DNA of 64,000 nucleotides, taken from Bosea sp. 124. GTDB taxonomy: Bacteria > Pseudomonadota > Alphaproteobacteria > Rhizobiales > Beijerinckiaceae. Made by a program: the position numbers and the translations under genes. Within the stretch, counting starts at the first letter, position 1, and each line of letters starts with the position of its first letter. The DNA lies in contig NZ_PZZM01000001.1 in the NCBI RefSeq assembly GCF_003046175.1, positions 372,001 through 436,000 of the forward strand, read 5' to 3'. A model generated the notes under the pieces. The model had not been told where the DNA came from and did not search any database. It saw only the letters and a list, made by a program, of their open reading frames with translations. Below, in pieces: positions 39,519 through 48,951 of this stretch.

Positions 39519-39539
39519 ATTGCGGCGCCCCGCCGCAAT
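39519..39539. repeat. Inverted repeat upstream of the superoxide dismutase gene
   Basis: Perfect 9-bp arms ATTGCGGCG and CGCCGCAAT around CCC, 162 bases before the sod start. No T run follows, so it is not an obvious terminator. It sits in the 293-base gap 39408-39700, whose first half (39450-39490) is AT-rich and likely holds the promoters. Confidence 0.45.
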
Positions 39540-39700
39540 GACATGGGGCCATCGGCAGGGCGGCGGTTGCCGGGGAGGCCCCGGAGGCTTAACTAACAAA
39601 GGGAATGGCGGGCACTCCCAGCGGGGACAACCCGACCCAGGCCGCCCGGCGGCAAGCCATTCTCAGTTCAAGCGATTTGACAGCCCAAGGAGAGGCCCCC

Positions 39701-40300
39701 ATGTCCTTCACCCTTCCCGACCTGCCCTACGCCCATGATGCGCTGCAGCCCTTCATGTCGAAGGAAACGCTCGAGTATCATCACGACAAGCATCATCTCG
39801 CCTATGTCACCAACGGCAACAACGCGATCAAGGGCACGGAATTCGAGGGCAAGTCGCTCGAGGAGATCGTCAAGGCCTCGCACGGCAAGAACCCGGCCGT
39901 GTTCAACAATGCCGGCCAGCACTACAACCACCTGCATTTCTGGAAGTGGATGAAGCCCAACGGCGGCGGCAAGATCCCCGGCGCGCTGGAGAAGGCGATC
40001 GTCGAGTCCTTCGGCTCGGTCGAGAAGTTCAAGGACGATTTCGTCGCCGCCGGCATCGGCCAGTTCGGCTCGGGCTGGGCCTGGCTCGAGGTCAAGGGCG
40101 GCAAGCTCGCCGTCTCCAAGACCCCGAACGGCGAGAGCCCGCTCGTCAACGGCGCGAGCCCGATCCTCGGCTGTGACGTCTGGGAGCACTCCTACTACAT
40201 CGACTACCGCAACCGCCGGCCGGACTACCTCAAGGCTTTCCTCGAGAGCATGGTGAACTGGGAATACGTCGCCGAGATGTATGACGCCGCCAAGGCCTGA
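39701..40300 (+). CDS. sodB: Superoxide dismutase, Fe/Mn family (Fe-type likely)
   Basis: Enzyme of 199 residues converting superoxide to oxygen and hydrogen peroxide. Metal ligands are visible: His in LEYHHDKHHLAYV, His in NNAGQHYNHLHFWKWM, Asp and His in CDVWEHSYYIDYRN. The Gln in NNAGQHYNH is the position typical of the iron enzyme. GQFGSGWAWLEV is the conserved core. The ATG at 39701 has an AAGGAGAG ribosome site. Iron preference is an inference from the Gln position. Followed by a strong terminator. Confidence 0.95.
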   Translation: MSFTLPDLPYAHDALQPFMSKETLEYHHDKHHLAYVTNGNNAIKGTEFEGKSLEEIVKASHGKNPAVFNNAGQHYNHLHFWKWMKPNGGGKIPGALEKAIVESFGSVEKFKDDFVAAGIGQFGSGWAWLEVKGGKLAVSKTPNGESPLVNGASPILGCDVWEHSYYIDYRNRRPDYLKAFLESMVNWEYVAEMYDAAKA

Positions 40301-40323
40301 GACTGACCGGTCGATCGAATGAG

Positions 40324-40349
40324 AACGGGGCCTTGCGGCCCCGTTTTTC
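40324..40349 (+). terminator. Rho-independent terminator of sodB
   Basis: Perfect 9-bp stem AACGGGGCC/GGCCCCGTT with loop TTGC, then TTTCG and a further T-rich stretch. It lies 24 bases after the sodB stop. Confidence 0.85.
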
Positions 40350-40407
40350 GTTTTGCCAGTACCGACACGGTGAAGGCCTGCCTCGAAACTCGCTCCGGTG
40401 GGTCGGC

Positions 40408-40480
40408 TGGCGCAGCGATCGAGAAGCGGAGCGGAGCGGACTTCTGTCCGTGAGCACCGGAAGCGCAGATCGCTGCGCCA
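40408..40480. repeat. Long inverted repeat between sodB and the chemoreceptor gene
   Basis: Arms TGGCGCAGCGATC (40408-40420) and GATCGCTGCGCCA (40468-40480) are perfectly complementary over 13 bp, with a 47-base interior holding the smaller hairpin CGGAC-TTCT-GTCCG. It lies between two convergent genes and after a normal terminator. It may act as the chemoreceptor gene's terminator structure or be a decayed mobile repeat. Confidence 0.55.
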
Positions 40481-40514
40481 GACGGCCGCCGGAATAGAGT
40501 TTAGAGGCGGGCCT

Positions 40515-42221
40515 TCAGGCCGCGACGCTGTGCAGGAACTGGTCGACCGTCGCGCGCAGCCGCAGCGCCTGGGCGGCAACCTCGCCGGCCGCCCCGCGCA
40601 CGTCCTCTGCCGAGCGCCCGGTCTCCTCGACGCTGTCGGCGAGCACGCTGAGATCGCTCGACACCGAGAGGGCCGAGGAACTCGCCATCGCGACGCCGCT
40701 GGCGATCTCGCCGGTGGCGATCGCCTGCTGCTCGATCGAGACCGCGACGGAATTGGCGAAGTTCTCGATCGCGCTCATGCGCTCGGCGATGTTCTGGATC
40801 GAGCCGACGACCTGGCCCGTCGCGCTCTGGATGGCGCCGACCTGCGTGACGATCCGGTCGGTCGCATCGGCGGTCTGCGAGGCCAGGCTCTTGACCTCGG
40901 AGGCGACGACGGCAAAGCCGCGCCCGGCCTCGCCGGCACGGGCCGCCTCGATCGTCGCATTGAGCGCGAGCAGGTTGGTCTGGGCGGCGATGTCGCGGAT
41001 CAGGTTGACGACCTCGCCGATGGCGCGCGCCGTCTCGTCGAGCGCACGCACCGAACTCGCCGTGTCGCGCGAGATAGAGGCTGCCTCGACGATCTCGGTG
41101 CGGACGCGGCGGACCTGGAACTCGACCTCGCGGATGGCGGCGCCCATCTCCTCGGCGGCCTGGGCGGCGCTTTCGACATTGCCGGAGGCGCCATGGGCGT
41201 TCTGGGCGGCACGCGCCGCGCGGCCCGAGGATTCGGCAGCGACCCGGGCGAGCCCATCGGAGGCCTCGCTCATGCGGTCGGCATTGCTCTTGAAGGCCTC
41301 GAGCGCGACGCCGACCTCGCCGCGGAAGAGCGCGATGGCCTCGTCCACGCCTTGCTGGTGATGGCGGCGCTCGGCCTCGGTGACGTGCTGCTTCTCCTGC
41401 AGCGTCGCGCGCTCGGCCAGGCGCAGCTTGAGGATGCCGAGCGCATGGGCGATGGCGCCGATCTCGTCGCGGCGCGCCAGCGCGTCGATCGGCGTGTCGA
41501 GCTTGCCGTCCGAGATGCTGACGATGGCCTGCGTCATGCTCTTGAGCGGCCTCATCGTCCGCGACAGCGAGAACCAGAGCAGCGGCCCGAGGATCAGCAG
41601 GATCAGGATGCCGAAGCCGATGGTCGCGACCTGCTCGAAGCCGACGCGCGATAGCAGGCGGGACTTGTCGAAGCGCAGGGCGATATAGCCGATCTGCTTT
41701 TGATGGCCGCCGACGCGGACGACATGCAGCTTGGTCACGAAGGTGTCGTCCTCGATCTCGGTCGAGACCACATCCTTCAGAACGTCCCATGGTTCGCGGC
41801 CGAGCTGAGCCGTCACCGAGCGTGGCGTCAGCGCGAGCCTCGCCTCCTCGGTTCGCCCCGCGCTCGCCAGCACCGACAGATCGTCGGCGACGAAGCCGGC
41901 CTCGAAATCGGGATCGCGCCGGAGCGAGGCGAGAATGTAGCCGAGCGTGTTGGTGTCACGCGCAAGGATGAGCGAGGGCGAGGCGTTGACGACCATCAGC
42001 ACCAGAGCCGTCATCTTCTGCTCGAGATCGTCGCGCGTCTTGGCGTCGTTGTAGCGCGCCGCCGCGATGACCACGACCATGATGGCGAGCGCGACGATGG
42101 CGACCGCCGCCGCGGCGATCTGGCTGCTGAGGGAACGGCCCGGCTTGCGTGCCGGGGCGAGCGCCTGCGCAGCGGTCTCTGCCTTGGCCGCTCGCTTGAA
42201 CCAGGTCATTGCACTGAACAT
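40515..42221 (-). CDS. Methyl-accepting chemotaxis protein
   Basis: Chemoreceptor of about 568 residues. First helix at about 34-55 ([20 protein letters not shown]), a periplasmic sensor of about 140 residues, second helix near 198-220 ([20 protein letters not shown]), HAMP ([20 protein letters not shown]), then the signalling coiled coil. Its tip has [20 protein letters not shown] and [18 protein letters not shown], where CheA and CheW bind. Possible starts are the ATGs at 42221 and 42209. There is no clear C-terminal methyltransferase-binding pentapeptide. No other che genes adjoin, except a possible CheW-like gene at the window's right end. Confidence 0.92.
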   Translation of the reverse strand: MFSAMTWFKRAAKAETAAQALAPARKPGRSLSSQIAAAAVAIVALAIMVVVIAAARYNDAKTRDDLEQKMTALVLMVVNASPSLILARDTNTLGYILASLRRDPDFEAGFVADDLSVLASAGRTEEARLALTPRSVTAQLGREPWDVLKDVVSTEIEDDTFVTKLHVVRVGGHQKQIGYIALRFDKSRLLSRVGFEQVATIGFGILILLILGPLLWFSLSRTMRPLKSMTQAIVSISDGKLDTPIDALARRDEIGAIAHALGILKLRLAERATLQEKQHVTEAERRHHQQGVDEAIALFRGEVGVALEAFKSNADRMSEASDGLARVAAESSGRAARAAQNAHGASGNVESAAQAAEEMGAAIREVEFQVRRVRTEIVEAASISRDTASSVRALDETARAIGEVVNLIRDIAAQTNLLALNATIEAARAGEAGRGFAVVASEVKSLASQTADATDRIVTQVGAIQSATGQVVGSIQNIAERMSAIENFANSVAVSIEQQAIATGEIASGVAMASSSALSVSSDLSVLADSVEETGRSAEDVRGAAGEVAAQALRLRATVDQFLHSVAA

Positions 42222-42318
42222 CCCGAAAACCGGCTCGAATCGGCGACCGCCGCCAGACACGCGCTTCGGCAGGGAACCTGTCACAGTTAGGTAAATAATC
42301 GATTGCGCGGGCCGCCTC

Positions 42319-43176
42319 TCAGCGGAGCTGAGAGAAGCGCATCATCGTCGCGCCTGACGGTGCGAAAGCCGCCAGTGCGGCGTGCTCGATCGGTCGCGTG
42401 GCGACGACGGGGTCGAGCCGGCCGAGTTCATCGTCGATGAAGCCGGGATGGCACATCACGAGATGGGCCGGCCCCGGCCGCAGCAGGAAACGTTGCAGAT
42501 CGGCAGTGAAGTCGCGCGCCGGATCGAACGGCGCAACACCGGAGAAGCCGCGATTGACGGGAATGCCGCGCCGCAGCGCCGCCCGCCGAAAGCCGAGCGC
42601 CAGCGCGGCAATGGTCAGCGCCTTGCCGATCGCGATACCGCGAGCGCGAATCGCCGCGGCCGAATCGGCGGGGTCCCGCACATAGACGCTGCCGGCCGCA
42701 TAGCGTTTCATCACCGCGTCCAGCACGCTGCGGCGCACGCCCGGCAGCACATGGACATGCTGGTGGCCGTCGATGAAGTCGGGCGGGCGGCCGAGCCGGT
42801 CCTCGAAGGCGTCGAGCTGGCGGGCGATCTCGTCGGCGATCTCGCGGCGCGCTGTCGGCGATGTCGCGCCCGCCCGGGCCAGATCGCGCAGCGCCGGAAA
42901 TTCGCCGCCGGGCGCGAGCCGCGCCATCGCCCCCAGCGGGGCCGCGCAGGTCAGGTTGAGGTGCAGGCCGAGATCGGCCCTGTCGCCGAGCGCGCCGAAG
43001 GCCGGCGCGAAGCCCTGCCAATGCGGCCGGTTGGTCATGGCGCCGGCCGCCGAGAGCTTGCCGGCCTCCAGCAGCGCCAGGATCGAGCGGCTGACGCCGT
43101 CTGTGAGGGCGAAGTCGTCGGCACACAAAACAAATCCGCTCGCCATCAGCTCTGTTGTCCCGCGTTCAGCCGCCAT
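42319..43176 (-). CDS. YdjC/ChbG/HpnK-family carbohydrate deacetylase
   Basis: Predicted deacetylase of 285 residues. Metal-ligand motifs are [14 protein letters not shown] (Asp-Asp), LGLHLNLT (His) and [13 protein letters not shown] (two His). [11 protein letters not shown] near the end is another family mark. Members remove acetyl groups from N-acetylated sugars (chitobiose in ChbG, a hopanoid sugar in HpnK). An in-frame ATG at 43146 ([11 protein letters not shown]) is an equally possible start. It is divergent from a GtrB-like glycosyltransferase gene, so the substrate may be a lipid-linked amino sugar made by that enzyme. That link is inferred from position only. Confidence 0.85.
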   Translation of the reverse strand: MAAERGTTELMASGFVLCADDFALTDGVSRSILALLEAGKLSAAGAMTNRPHWQGFAPAFGALGDRADLGLHLNLTCAAPLGAMARLAPGGEFPALRDLARAGATSPTARREIADEIARQLDAFEDRLGRPPDFIDGHQHVHVLPGVRRSVLDAVMKRYAAGSVYVRDPADSAAAIRARGIAIGKALTIAALALGFRRAALRRGIPVNRGFSGVAPFDPARDFTADLQRFLLRPGPAHLVMCHPGFIDDELGRLDPVVATRPIEHAALAAFAPSGATMMRFSQLR

Positions 43177-43301
43177 GCGCTAAGAGCGCCGATCGGGCTT
43201 GTGAGCGTGCAAGCTTTACGGTTCTGTGCGGGCCGCGTCATCCAGAACGGCCCGGCCCCTGGGCCGGATGTCGCGCGGGACGCCGCCAAGAGGTCAATCA
43301 G

Positions 43302-44336
43302 GTGTCCGAGATATCGCCCCCATCCGCCTCGCCCGCGCCGCGGGCTCCCTCCAGCCGGCCCGAGCTCTCGATCGTCGTGCCCGTCCACAACGAGGCCGAC
43401 AACCTGCCCGTTCTGGTCGAGCGCCTGAAGCAGGTTCTCGACGGCGCGGTCGCGTCCTGGGAGCTGGTCTGCGTCGATGACGGCAGCCGCGACGGCACGC
43501 TTGCCGTGCTGAAGCTGCTCAGCGCCCAGGACCGGCGGATCAGCGCCGTCTCGTTCAGCCGCAATTTCGGCAAGGAGATCGCCATCGCAGCCGGGCTCGA
43601 CCATGCCTCGGGCGACGCGGTCGTGATCATGGACGCCGATCTGCAGCATCCGCCAAAAACGATCCTCGTCTTTTTGGAGAAGTGGCGCGAGGGCTTCCTC
43701 AACATCTACGGGCAACGCTCCGACCGCGACGGCGAGAGCCGGCTGAAGCGCAATTTCGCCAAGCTGTTCTACCGGCTCTTCGCCAGCTTCGGCGAAACCG
43801 AACTGCCGGAAGGCGCTGGCGATTTCCGCCTGCTCGACCGCAAGGTCGTCGATGCGCTGCGCGCCCTGCCGGAGCGCGCGCGATTCTCGAAGGGGCTTTA
43901 TGCCTGGGTCGGCTTCCCCTCGACCGGCGTGACCTTCGACGTCGCCGAGCGCGAGCATGGCGTCTCGAAGTTCCGTTACCGCAAGCTGTTCAGCTTCGCC
44001 TTCGACGGGCTCTCCTCGTTCTCGACCGTGCCGCTCAAGATCGCGACCTGGGCGGGCGCCATGATCGCACTGATCTCGACCATAACGGCCCTCTATTTCA
44101 TGATCCGGACGCTCGTCTTCGGCACCGACCTGCCCGGCTTCCCGTCTCTGATCGTCTCGATCATGTTCTTCTCCGGCATCCAGCTCGTCTCGCTGGGCAT
44201 GATCGGCGAGTATGTCGGGCGCATCTTCGCCGAGGTGAAGCGCCGGCCGCTCTACCTGATCGGCGAGCGCGTCGGCTTCGATGCGCGCACGGTCGACCAT
44301 CCAAGGGGCGACGCGCTGCCGCCGCTGATCCGGTAG
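43302..44336 (+). CDS. GtrB/ArnC/DPM1-like family 2 glycosyltransferase
   Basis: Inner-membrane enzyme of 344 residues likely moving a sugar to a polyprenyl phosphate. The GT-A domain has LSIVVPVHNEADNL, VDDGSRDGT, FSRNFGKEIAIAAGL, and the metal-binding MDADLQHPP. EGAGDFRLLDRKVV and HGVSKFRYRKLFSFA are typical of the GtrB/ArnC subgroup, followed by two C-terminal transmembrane helices (KIATWAGAMIALISTITALY and LIVSIMFFSGIQLVSLGMIG). The GTG at 43302 has AGAGG upstream; the open frame before it overlaps the deacetylase gene and lacks homology. MurJ, a lipid II flippase gene, follows 92 bases downstream. Confidence 0.9.
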   Translation: MSEISPPSASPAPRAPSSRPELSIVVPVHNEADNLPVLVERLKQVLDGAVASWELVCVDDGSRDGTLAVLKLLSAQDRRISAVSFSRNFGKEIAIAAGLDHASGDAVVIMDADLQHPPKTILVFLEKWREGFLNIYGQRSDRDGESRLKRNFAKLFYRLFASFGETELPEGAGDFRLLDRKVVDALRALPERARFSKGLYAWVGFPSTGVTFDVAEREHGVSKFRYRKLFSFAFDGLSSFSTVPLKIATWAGAMIALISTITALYFMIRTLVFGTDLPGFPSLIVSIMFFSGIQLVSLGMIGEYVGRIFAEVKRRPLYLIGERVGFDARTVDHPRGDALPPLIR

Positions 44337-44428
44337 ACGGCGTCCGCCGCACTGGACCGACCTTCGCGGCGCGGCTATGCGGCTTCACAGGATGAGGGCT
44401 GCAGTTCCACGACAGCTCCGGGGCCGCG

Positions 44429-45955
44429 ATGTTCAAGAAGATCCTCTCCGTCAGCGGCTTCACCCTTCTGTCGCGGCTTTCGGGCTTTGCGCGCGACATC
44501 GTCCTCGCGGCCGTGCTGGGTGCTGGCGCGATGATGGACGCATTTTCGGTCGCGTTGCGGCTGCCGAATCATTTCCGGGCGATCTTCGGCGAAGGCGCCG
44601 TGAACCAAGCCTATATCCCCGCCTATGCGCGCATCCGGCAGCAGGGCGGCGAGGCGGCGGCAGCGCTGTTCTCGAACCGTGTCTTCAGCCTGAACCTGAT
44701 CGTGCAGCTCGTGCTGGTCGCGGTGGCGCTGCCGCTGATGCCCGAGGTCGTGCGGCTGCTCGCCCCGGGCTTCGCAAATGATCCGCAGCGCTTCGATCTC
44801 GCGGTGGCGCTGACGCGGATCACCTTTCCCTATCTGCTCTTCATCACGCTGGTGACGCTGCTCTCGGCCAATCTCAACGCGGTCGACCGCTATGCCGCAG
44901 CGGCGGCCGCGCCGATCCTGATGAATCTCTGCCTGATCGCGGCGCTCACCGTCGCCTTCCTGTTCCCGAACGCGGCCTATGCCGCAGCCTGGGGCATGGC
45001 GGCAGCCGGCGTGCTCGAATGGCTTTTGCTCGCCTTCGCGGCGCGGCAGGCTGGCGTCGCAACCGCCCTGACCCGGCCGCGGCTCGATGCCGATGTCAGG
45101 AGCTTCTTCAAGGCCTTCGGCCCGGCGGTGATCGGTTCGGCCGGCGTGCAGATCGCGCTCTTCGCCGACACGATCATCGCCTCGCTCTTGCCGGCGGGCG
45201 CCTATGCCGCGCTCTACTATGCCGAGCGGCTTTACCAGCTTCCCATCGGGGTGATCGCGATCGGCGTCGGCACCGTGCTGCTGCCGACGATGAGCCGCCT
45301 GCTCGCGGCCGGCGACACCTCAGCGTCGGACCGGGCGCAGAACCGGGCCGTGGCGCTGACGATCGTCGCCGCCGCGCCGTTCGCCGCCGCCTTCCTCGCG
45401 ATCCCGGAGCTGATCGTCTCGGCGCTGTTCGAGCGCGGGCGCTTCGATGCGGCGGCGAGCCAGGCGGCCGGCGCCGTGCTTTTGGCCTATGCCGCCGGAT
45501 TGCCGGCGATCGTGCTGATCCGGACGCAGCTCTCGACCTTCCAGGCCCGCGGCGACACGACGACACCGATGCTGGTCTCGCTTGCCGCCATCGGGGCGAA
45601 TGTCGCGCTGAAGCTGCTGCTCTGGCGCGATTTCGGCGCCCCGGGCCTCGCCCTGGCGACGGCGGCGGGTGCCTGGATCAATGTCGGGACCTTGTTCGTG
45701 CTGGGCATACGGCGCGGCTGGGCGCGCCCGGACCCGCGTCTGGCGACTCTCGTGGCTGTGACGCTCTGCGGCGCGATCCTCGCCGGGCTCGCAGCACGCC
45801 TCGCTGCGCCGATCCTGCTGGCCGCGCTGGCGGACTTCCCCTACCAGCCGAGGCTCGTCGCGCTGGCGGTCGTCGGCGTCCTCGCGGCGAGCCTTTACAG
45901 CGTCGTGGTCGCAGGCGGGCTCAAGGCCTCTCGAACGCTCAGGCTGCTGCGCTGA
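44429..45955 (+). CDS. murJ: Lipid II flippase MurJ
   Basis: Polytopic inner-membrane protein of 508 residues (about 14 helices) that exposes lipid II for peptidoglycan synthesis. The start FKKILSVSGFTLLSRLSGFA and ARDIVLAAVLGAG are conserved, followed by RLPNHFRAIFGEGAVNQAYI, which in MurJ carries the essential central-cavity arginines. LYYAERLYQLPIGVIAIGVG, TVLLPTMSRL and LSTFQARGDTTTP complete the match. The gene is on the same strand as the GtrB-like gene. In many alphaproteobacteria murJ is near glnD or trpS; that is not so here. Confidence 0.95.
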   Translation: MFKKILSVSGFTLLSRLSGFARDIVLAAVLGAGAMMDAFSVALRLPNHFRAIFGEGAVNQAYIPAYARIRQQGGEAAAALFSNRVFSLNLIVQLVLVAVALPLMPEVVRLLAPGFANDPQRFDLAVALTRITFPYLLFITLVTLLSANLNAVDRYAAAAAAPILMNLCLIAALTVAFLFPNAAYAAAWGMAAAGVLEWLLLAFAARQAGVATALTRPRLDADVRSFFKAFGPAVIGSAGVQIALFADTIIASLLPAGAYAALYYAERLYQLPIGVIAIGVGTVLLPTMSRLLAAGDTSASDRAQNRAVALTIVAAAPFAAAFLAIPELIVSALFERGRFDAAASQAAGAVLLAYAAGLPAIVLIRTQLSTFQARGDTTTPMLVSLAAIGANVALKLLLWRDFGAPGLALATAAGAWINVGTLFVLGIRRGWARPDPRLATLVAVTLCGAILAGLAARLAAPILLAALADFPYQPRLVALAVVGVLAASLYSVVVAGGLKASRTLRLLR

Positions 45956-45959
45956 GCAC

Positions 45960-46940
45960 TCAGGCGAGGAAGCCCCTCGCCTTCTCGGCCAACAGCGTCG
46001 CGGCCTCGTCGACCATGCGCGTCACAATCTCGCCGGCCGGCGGGATATCGGCGACGAGCCCCGCCGCCTCGCCGAAGATCACGGCCGCCTTCTGCGCATC
46101 GCCGGCCGCGAAGGCGGCGCGATAGGCCGGCGCCTCCTGTTCGATTGCGGCCCTGAAGGCGTCGTCATGGCCGGTCCAGCGCGCGGTGAAGGCGTTGTCG
46201 GCGACGCGGATGTCGAAGGGCTTCGGCCAGTCGAGCCGGCGGGCGATGTCGGGCAGCGAGGTACGAACGGTCTTGTCGCCGGTGGCGGCCAGGGCCGCCG
46301 CATGGTGGCCGGGATGGACCAGTGCCTCGCGGCTCGCCCAGAAGCGGGTTCCCACGAGCACACCGTCGGCGCCCAGCATCAGCGATGCGGCGAGCCCGCG
46401 GCCATCGGCGATTCCGCCGGCCGCCAGCAGCAGCGTATCGGGGCTCTGGCGGGCGAGCAGGTCGGCGACCTCCGGCACGAAAGGCAGGGTCGCGCGGCGG
46501 TGGCCATGTCCGCCCGCCTCGCTGCCCTGGGCGACGATGATCGCCGCGCCGGCATCCAGCGCCTGCCGGACATGGTCGAGCGACTGGCACTGGCAGATCA
46601 GCGGCACTCCCGCCGCCGCAAGTTCCGTGGCGAAGGGCGCGGGGTCGCCGAAGGAGAGCATCAGAGCGGCCGGGCTGTGCGCCAGCGCGGCCGTCAGCAG
46701 GTGCGGCTGCTTCGCCAGCGACCAGATGATGAAGCCGCAACCGACGCGGGTGTTGCCGGCCTGGCCGAACTCGTTCTCGAGCCAGGCCGCGTCACCATAG
46801 CCGCCGCCGATCAGGCCGAGCCCGCCGGCCCGCGTCACCGCGGCGGCGAGCGCTCCCCCGGCCGCCAGCGCCATCGGCGCCGACAGGACCGGGTGCTCGA
46901 TGCCGAGCTGCCGCGTCAACCTGGTGACGAGGCGCGCCAT
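45960..46940 (-). CDS. Nitronate monooxygenase (2-nitropropane dioxygenase family)
   Basis: FMN-dependent TIM-barrel enzyme of 326 residues that oxidises alkyl nitronates. Matches include the start LGIEHPVLSAPMALAAGG, VICQCQ-type active-site region (VPLICQCQSLDHVRQALDAG), IIVAQGSEAGGHGHRR with the conserved His, LLAAGGIADGRGLAASLMLG and VLVGTRFWASREALVH. It is not clear whether it belongs to class I NMO with true nitronate activity. It lies directly downstream of the aminotransferase gene on the same strand (five bases), so the two may be co-transcribed. Confidence 0.88.
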   Translation of the reverse strand: MARLVTRLTRQLGIEHPVLSAPMALAAGGALAAAVTRAGGLGLIGGGYGDAAWLENEFGQAGNTRVGCGFIIWSLAKQPHLLTAALAHSPAALMLSFGDPAPFATELAAAGVPLICQCQSLDHVRQALDAGAAIIVAQGSEAGGHGHRRATLPFVPEVADLLARQSPDTLLLAAGGIADGRGLAASLMLGADGVLVGTRFWASREALVHPGHHAAALAATGDKTVRTSLPDIARRLDWPKPFDIRVADNAFTARWTGHDDAFRAAIEQEAPAYRAAFAAGDAQKAAVIFGEAAGLVADIPPAGEIVTRMVDEAATLLAEKARGFLA

Positions 46941-46945
46941 GGCCC

Positions 46946-47812
46946 TCAGACCTTCGCGCTGCTGGCGAAGTCCATGTAGAGCTCGCGCGCCTTGCGGTAG
47001 AACGGGCCCGGCTGGAGCTGGCGATCGTCGATGCGGCCGACAGGCACCACCTTCGAGTAATTGCCCGAGGAGAAGATCTCGTCGGCCTGCTCGAAATCAC
47101 TGTAGCGCAGGCTGGTTTCCTCGACCGTGACGCCATCCTGCCGCAGCAGGCCGATGACGCGCTGGCGGGTGATGCCGTTCAGGAAGGTGCCATTGGGAAC
47201 CGGCGTCTTCACCACGCCGTCCTTGGCGAGGAAGATGTTGGAGGTCGCGGTCTCCGCGACATTGCCGAGCATGTCGAGCACCAGCGCATTGTCGAAGCCG
47301 GCGGCCTTGGCGGCGCGGAGCGTGCGGGCGTTGTTCGGGTAAAGGCAGCCGGCCTTGGCGTCGGTCGGAGCGGTCTCGATCGTGGGGCGGCGGAAGGTGC
47401 CCTGCGTCACCGAAAGCCCGGCACCGGGAGCGCCCATCGGCGCCTCGAACAGACACAGGCAGAACCGCGTCGAATCCTCGTCGGGAATGATGGTCGAGAC
47501 GCCGTCGGCCTCGGCCCAGTACATCGGCTTGATGTAGAGCGCGACATCGCCGCTGAACTTCTTGATGCCCTCCCGCGCCCTGGCGATGATCGCATCGGGT
47601 GTCTCGGTCGGCTTCAAGCCCAGCGCCTGGGCGGAGCGGTTGACGCGGGCGGCGTGCAGCGCGAGATCCGGCGCGACGCCGTCGAACCAGCGGGCGCCGT
47701 CGAAGACAGTCGAACCCTGCCAGGACGCATGGCTGCGCGGCCCCATGATCGGCGGGTTGCCCTCGTGCCACTCTCCCTCGAACCAGGTCCAAGTCTGCGA
47801 ATACCAGGCCAT
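46946..47812 (-). CDS. Branched-chain amino acid aminotransferase (class IV PLP enzyme)
   Basis: Aminotransferase of 288 residues. Fold-type IV marks: GSTVFDGARWF, KPMYWAEADGV, the PLP-lysine region DAKAGCLYPNNARTLRAAKA, GNVAETATSNIFLAKDGVV and GTFLNGITRQRVIGLL. The spacing fits the ilvE family, but D-amino-acid aminotransferases are similar. The start at 47812 (MAWYSQTWTWFEGEWHEGN) is chosen by homology. azlD and azlC genes for branched-chain amino acid export lie upstream on the same strand, which supports a branched-chain substrate. Confidence 0.85.
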   Translation of the reverse strand: MAWYSQTWTWFEGEWHEGNPPIMGPRSHASWQGSTVFDGARWFDGVAPDLALHAARVNRSAQALGLKPTETPDAIIARAREGIKKFSGDVALYIKPMYWAEADGVSTIIPDEDSTRFCLCLFEAPMGAPGAGLSVTQGTFRRPTIETAPTDAKAGCLYPNNARTLRAAKAAGFDNALVLDMLGNVAETATSNIFLAKDGVVKTPVPNGTFLNGITRQRVIGLLRQDGVTVEETSLRYSDFEQADEIFSSGNYSKVVPVGRIDDRQLQPGPFYRKARELYMDFASSAKV

Positions 47813-47939
47813 TCCGTGCTCCCGAGCTATCGGTGTCTTGATGGGCGCCACCGTCTGCCGAGCATGGACCTGCGTCAACATGCAGGCCTGCACAACCCGA
47901 TGACGGGATGTGATGGAAGCGATCGGAAGGCGTGATGGA

Positions 47940-48257
47940 TCAGAAGCCGAGCGCGCGCAGGGCAGCGATCGCGCTCATGCCGACGACCAGCGCCAGAAGT
48001 TCGCTGCGGCGGAGCACCATGCTGCCGATCGCGGCCAGCAGGGCAATCGCGGCGGCAAGACCGAGCCGCTCGATCAGCGGCAGGACTGTCGCCGCGATGA
48101 TCGAACCCGGCAGCGCCGCAAGCCCGCGCCGGACATGCGGCGTCAGCGGGATGAAGCCCATCAGCACCACGCCGGAGATGCGGCACAGATAGGTCGCCAG
48201 CGCCATGGCCAGGATGGCGAGGATCGCGCCCCAGGAACCGGGATCAGGCAGCGTCAT
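47940..48257 (-). CDS. azlD: AzlD family branched-chain amino acid exporter subunit
   Basis: Small membrane protein of 105 residues with three to four helices (ILAILAMALATYLCRISGVV, ALPGSIIAATVLPLIERLGL, ALLALVVGMSAIAALRAL). AzlD is the small partner of AzlC; together they export branched-chain amino acids and analogues. Its start overlaps the end of azlC by 14 bases, so they are coupled. Confidence 0.85.
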   Translation of the reverse strand: MTLPDPGSWGAILAILAMALATYLCRISGVVLMGFIPLTPHVRRGLAALPGSIIAATVLPLIERLGLAAAIALLAAIGSMVLRRSELLALVVGMSAIAALRALGF

Positions 48258-48951
48258 CGCGAAACGCTCCCACGAGTGCGCCCGAGAGCGAGCCGACGAT
48301 GATGAAGGCATAGCCGTCGACGAGCTTGGCCGTGACGAGGGCGACGAGGCCAGCGACGACCCAGGGCACCGCGGCCCGCTTCCCGCGCCAGAGCGGCACG
48401 ATCATCGCTGCGAAGAAGATCGGCATCACGAGGTCGATGCCGTATTGGCGCGGATCGGAGACCAGCGTGCCCAGCAGATGGCCGACCGCCGTCGCGACGA
48501 TCCAGACGAGCCAGAGCAGGAGACCCGCCCCGATCAGGACGCCGAGATCGCGACCTCCCTCGGACTGGTAGCGCGTGCCGATGAGCCAGTTCGCATCGGT
48601 GAAGAAGAACAGGTGCACGGCGTTGAGCGTCTTCGAATAGCGCGCGAACCAGGGCTGCAGCGAGGCGCCCTGCAGCACCATGCGGGCATTGACCGTCGCG
48701 GTGACCACGGCGAGGGCCACGATCGCGCCCCAGCTCCATTCCGGCCGCCACAGTTCCATCGCGACGAGCTGGGCGACGCCGGCATAGACCAGCACGCTCA
48801 TCAGCACCGTTTCGAACAGGCTCAACCCCTTGGCCGCGGCGGCAGCCCCGAACGCCACGGCGAAGACCACGATGCCCGGGATCAGCACCGAGACCTTGCG
48901 CAGGCCCAGCAGCATGCCGGCCGTCGAGACCGGAGCCGCAGCATTTGCCAT
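48244..48951 (-). CDS. azlC: AzlC family branched-chain amino acid exporter subunit
   Basis: Inner-membrane protein of 235 residues with about seven helices. Family features include PGIVVFAVAFGAAAAAKGLS, VYAGVAQLVAMELW, NARMVLQGASLQPWF and GIDLVMPIFFAAMIVPLW. A GGAGG ribosome site precedes the ATG at 48951. It heads the azlC-azlD unit and may extend into the aminotransferase gene 127 bases past azlD. Divergent from the phosphopantetheinyl transferase gene. Confidence 0.9.
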   Translation of the reverse strand: MANAAAPVSTAGMLLGLRKVSVLIPGIVVFAVAFGAAAAAKGLSLFETVLMSVLVYAGVAQLVAMELWRPEWSWGAIVALAVVTATVNARMVLQGASLQPWFARYSKTLNAVHLFFFTDANWLIGTRYQSEGGRDLGVLIGAGLLLWLVWIVATAVGHLLGTLVSDPRQYGIDLVMPIFFAAMIVPLWRGKRAAVPWVVAGLVALVTAKLVDGYAFIIVGSLSGALVGAFRDDAA

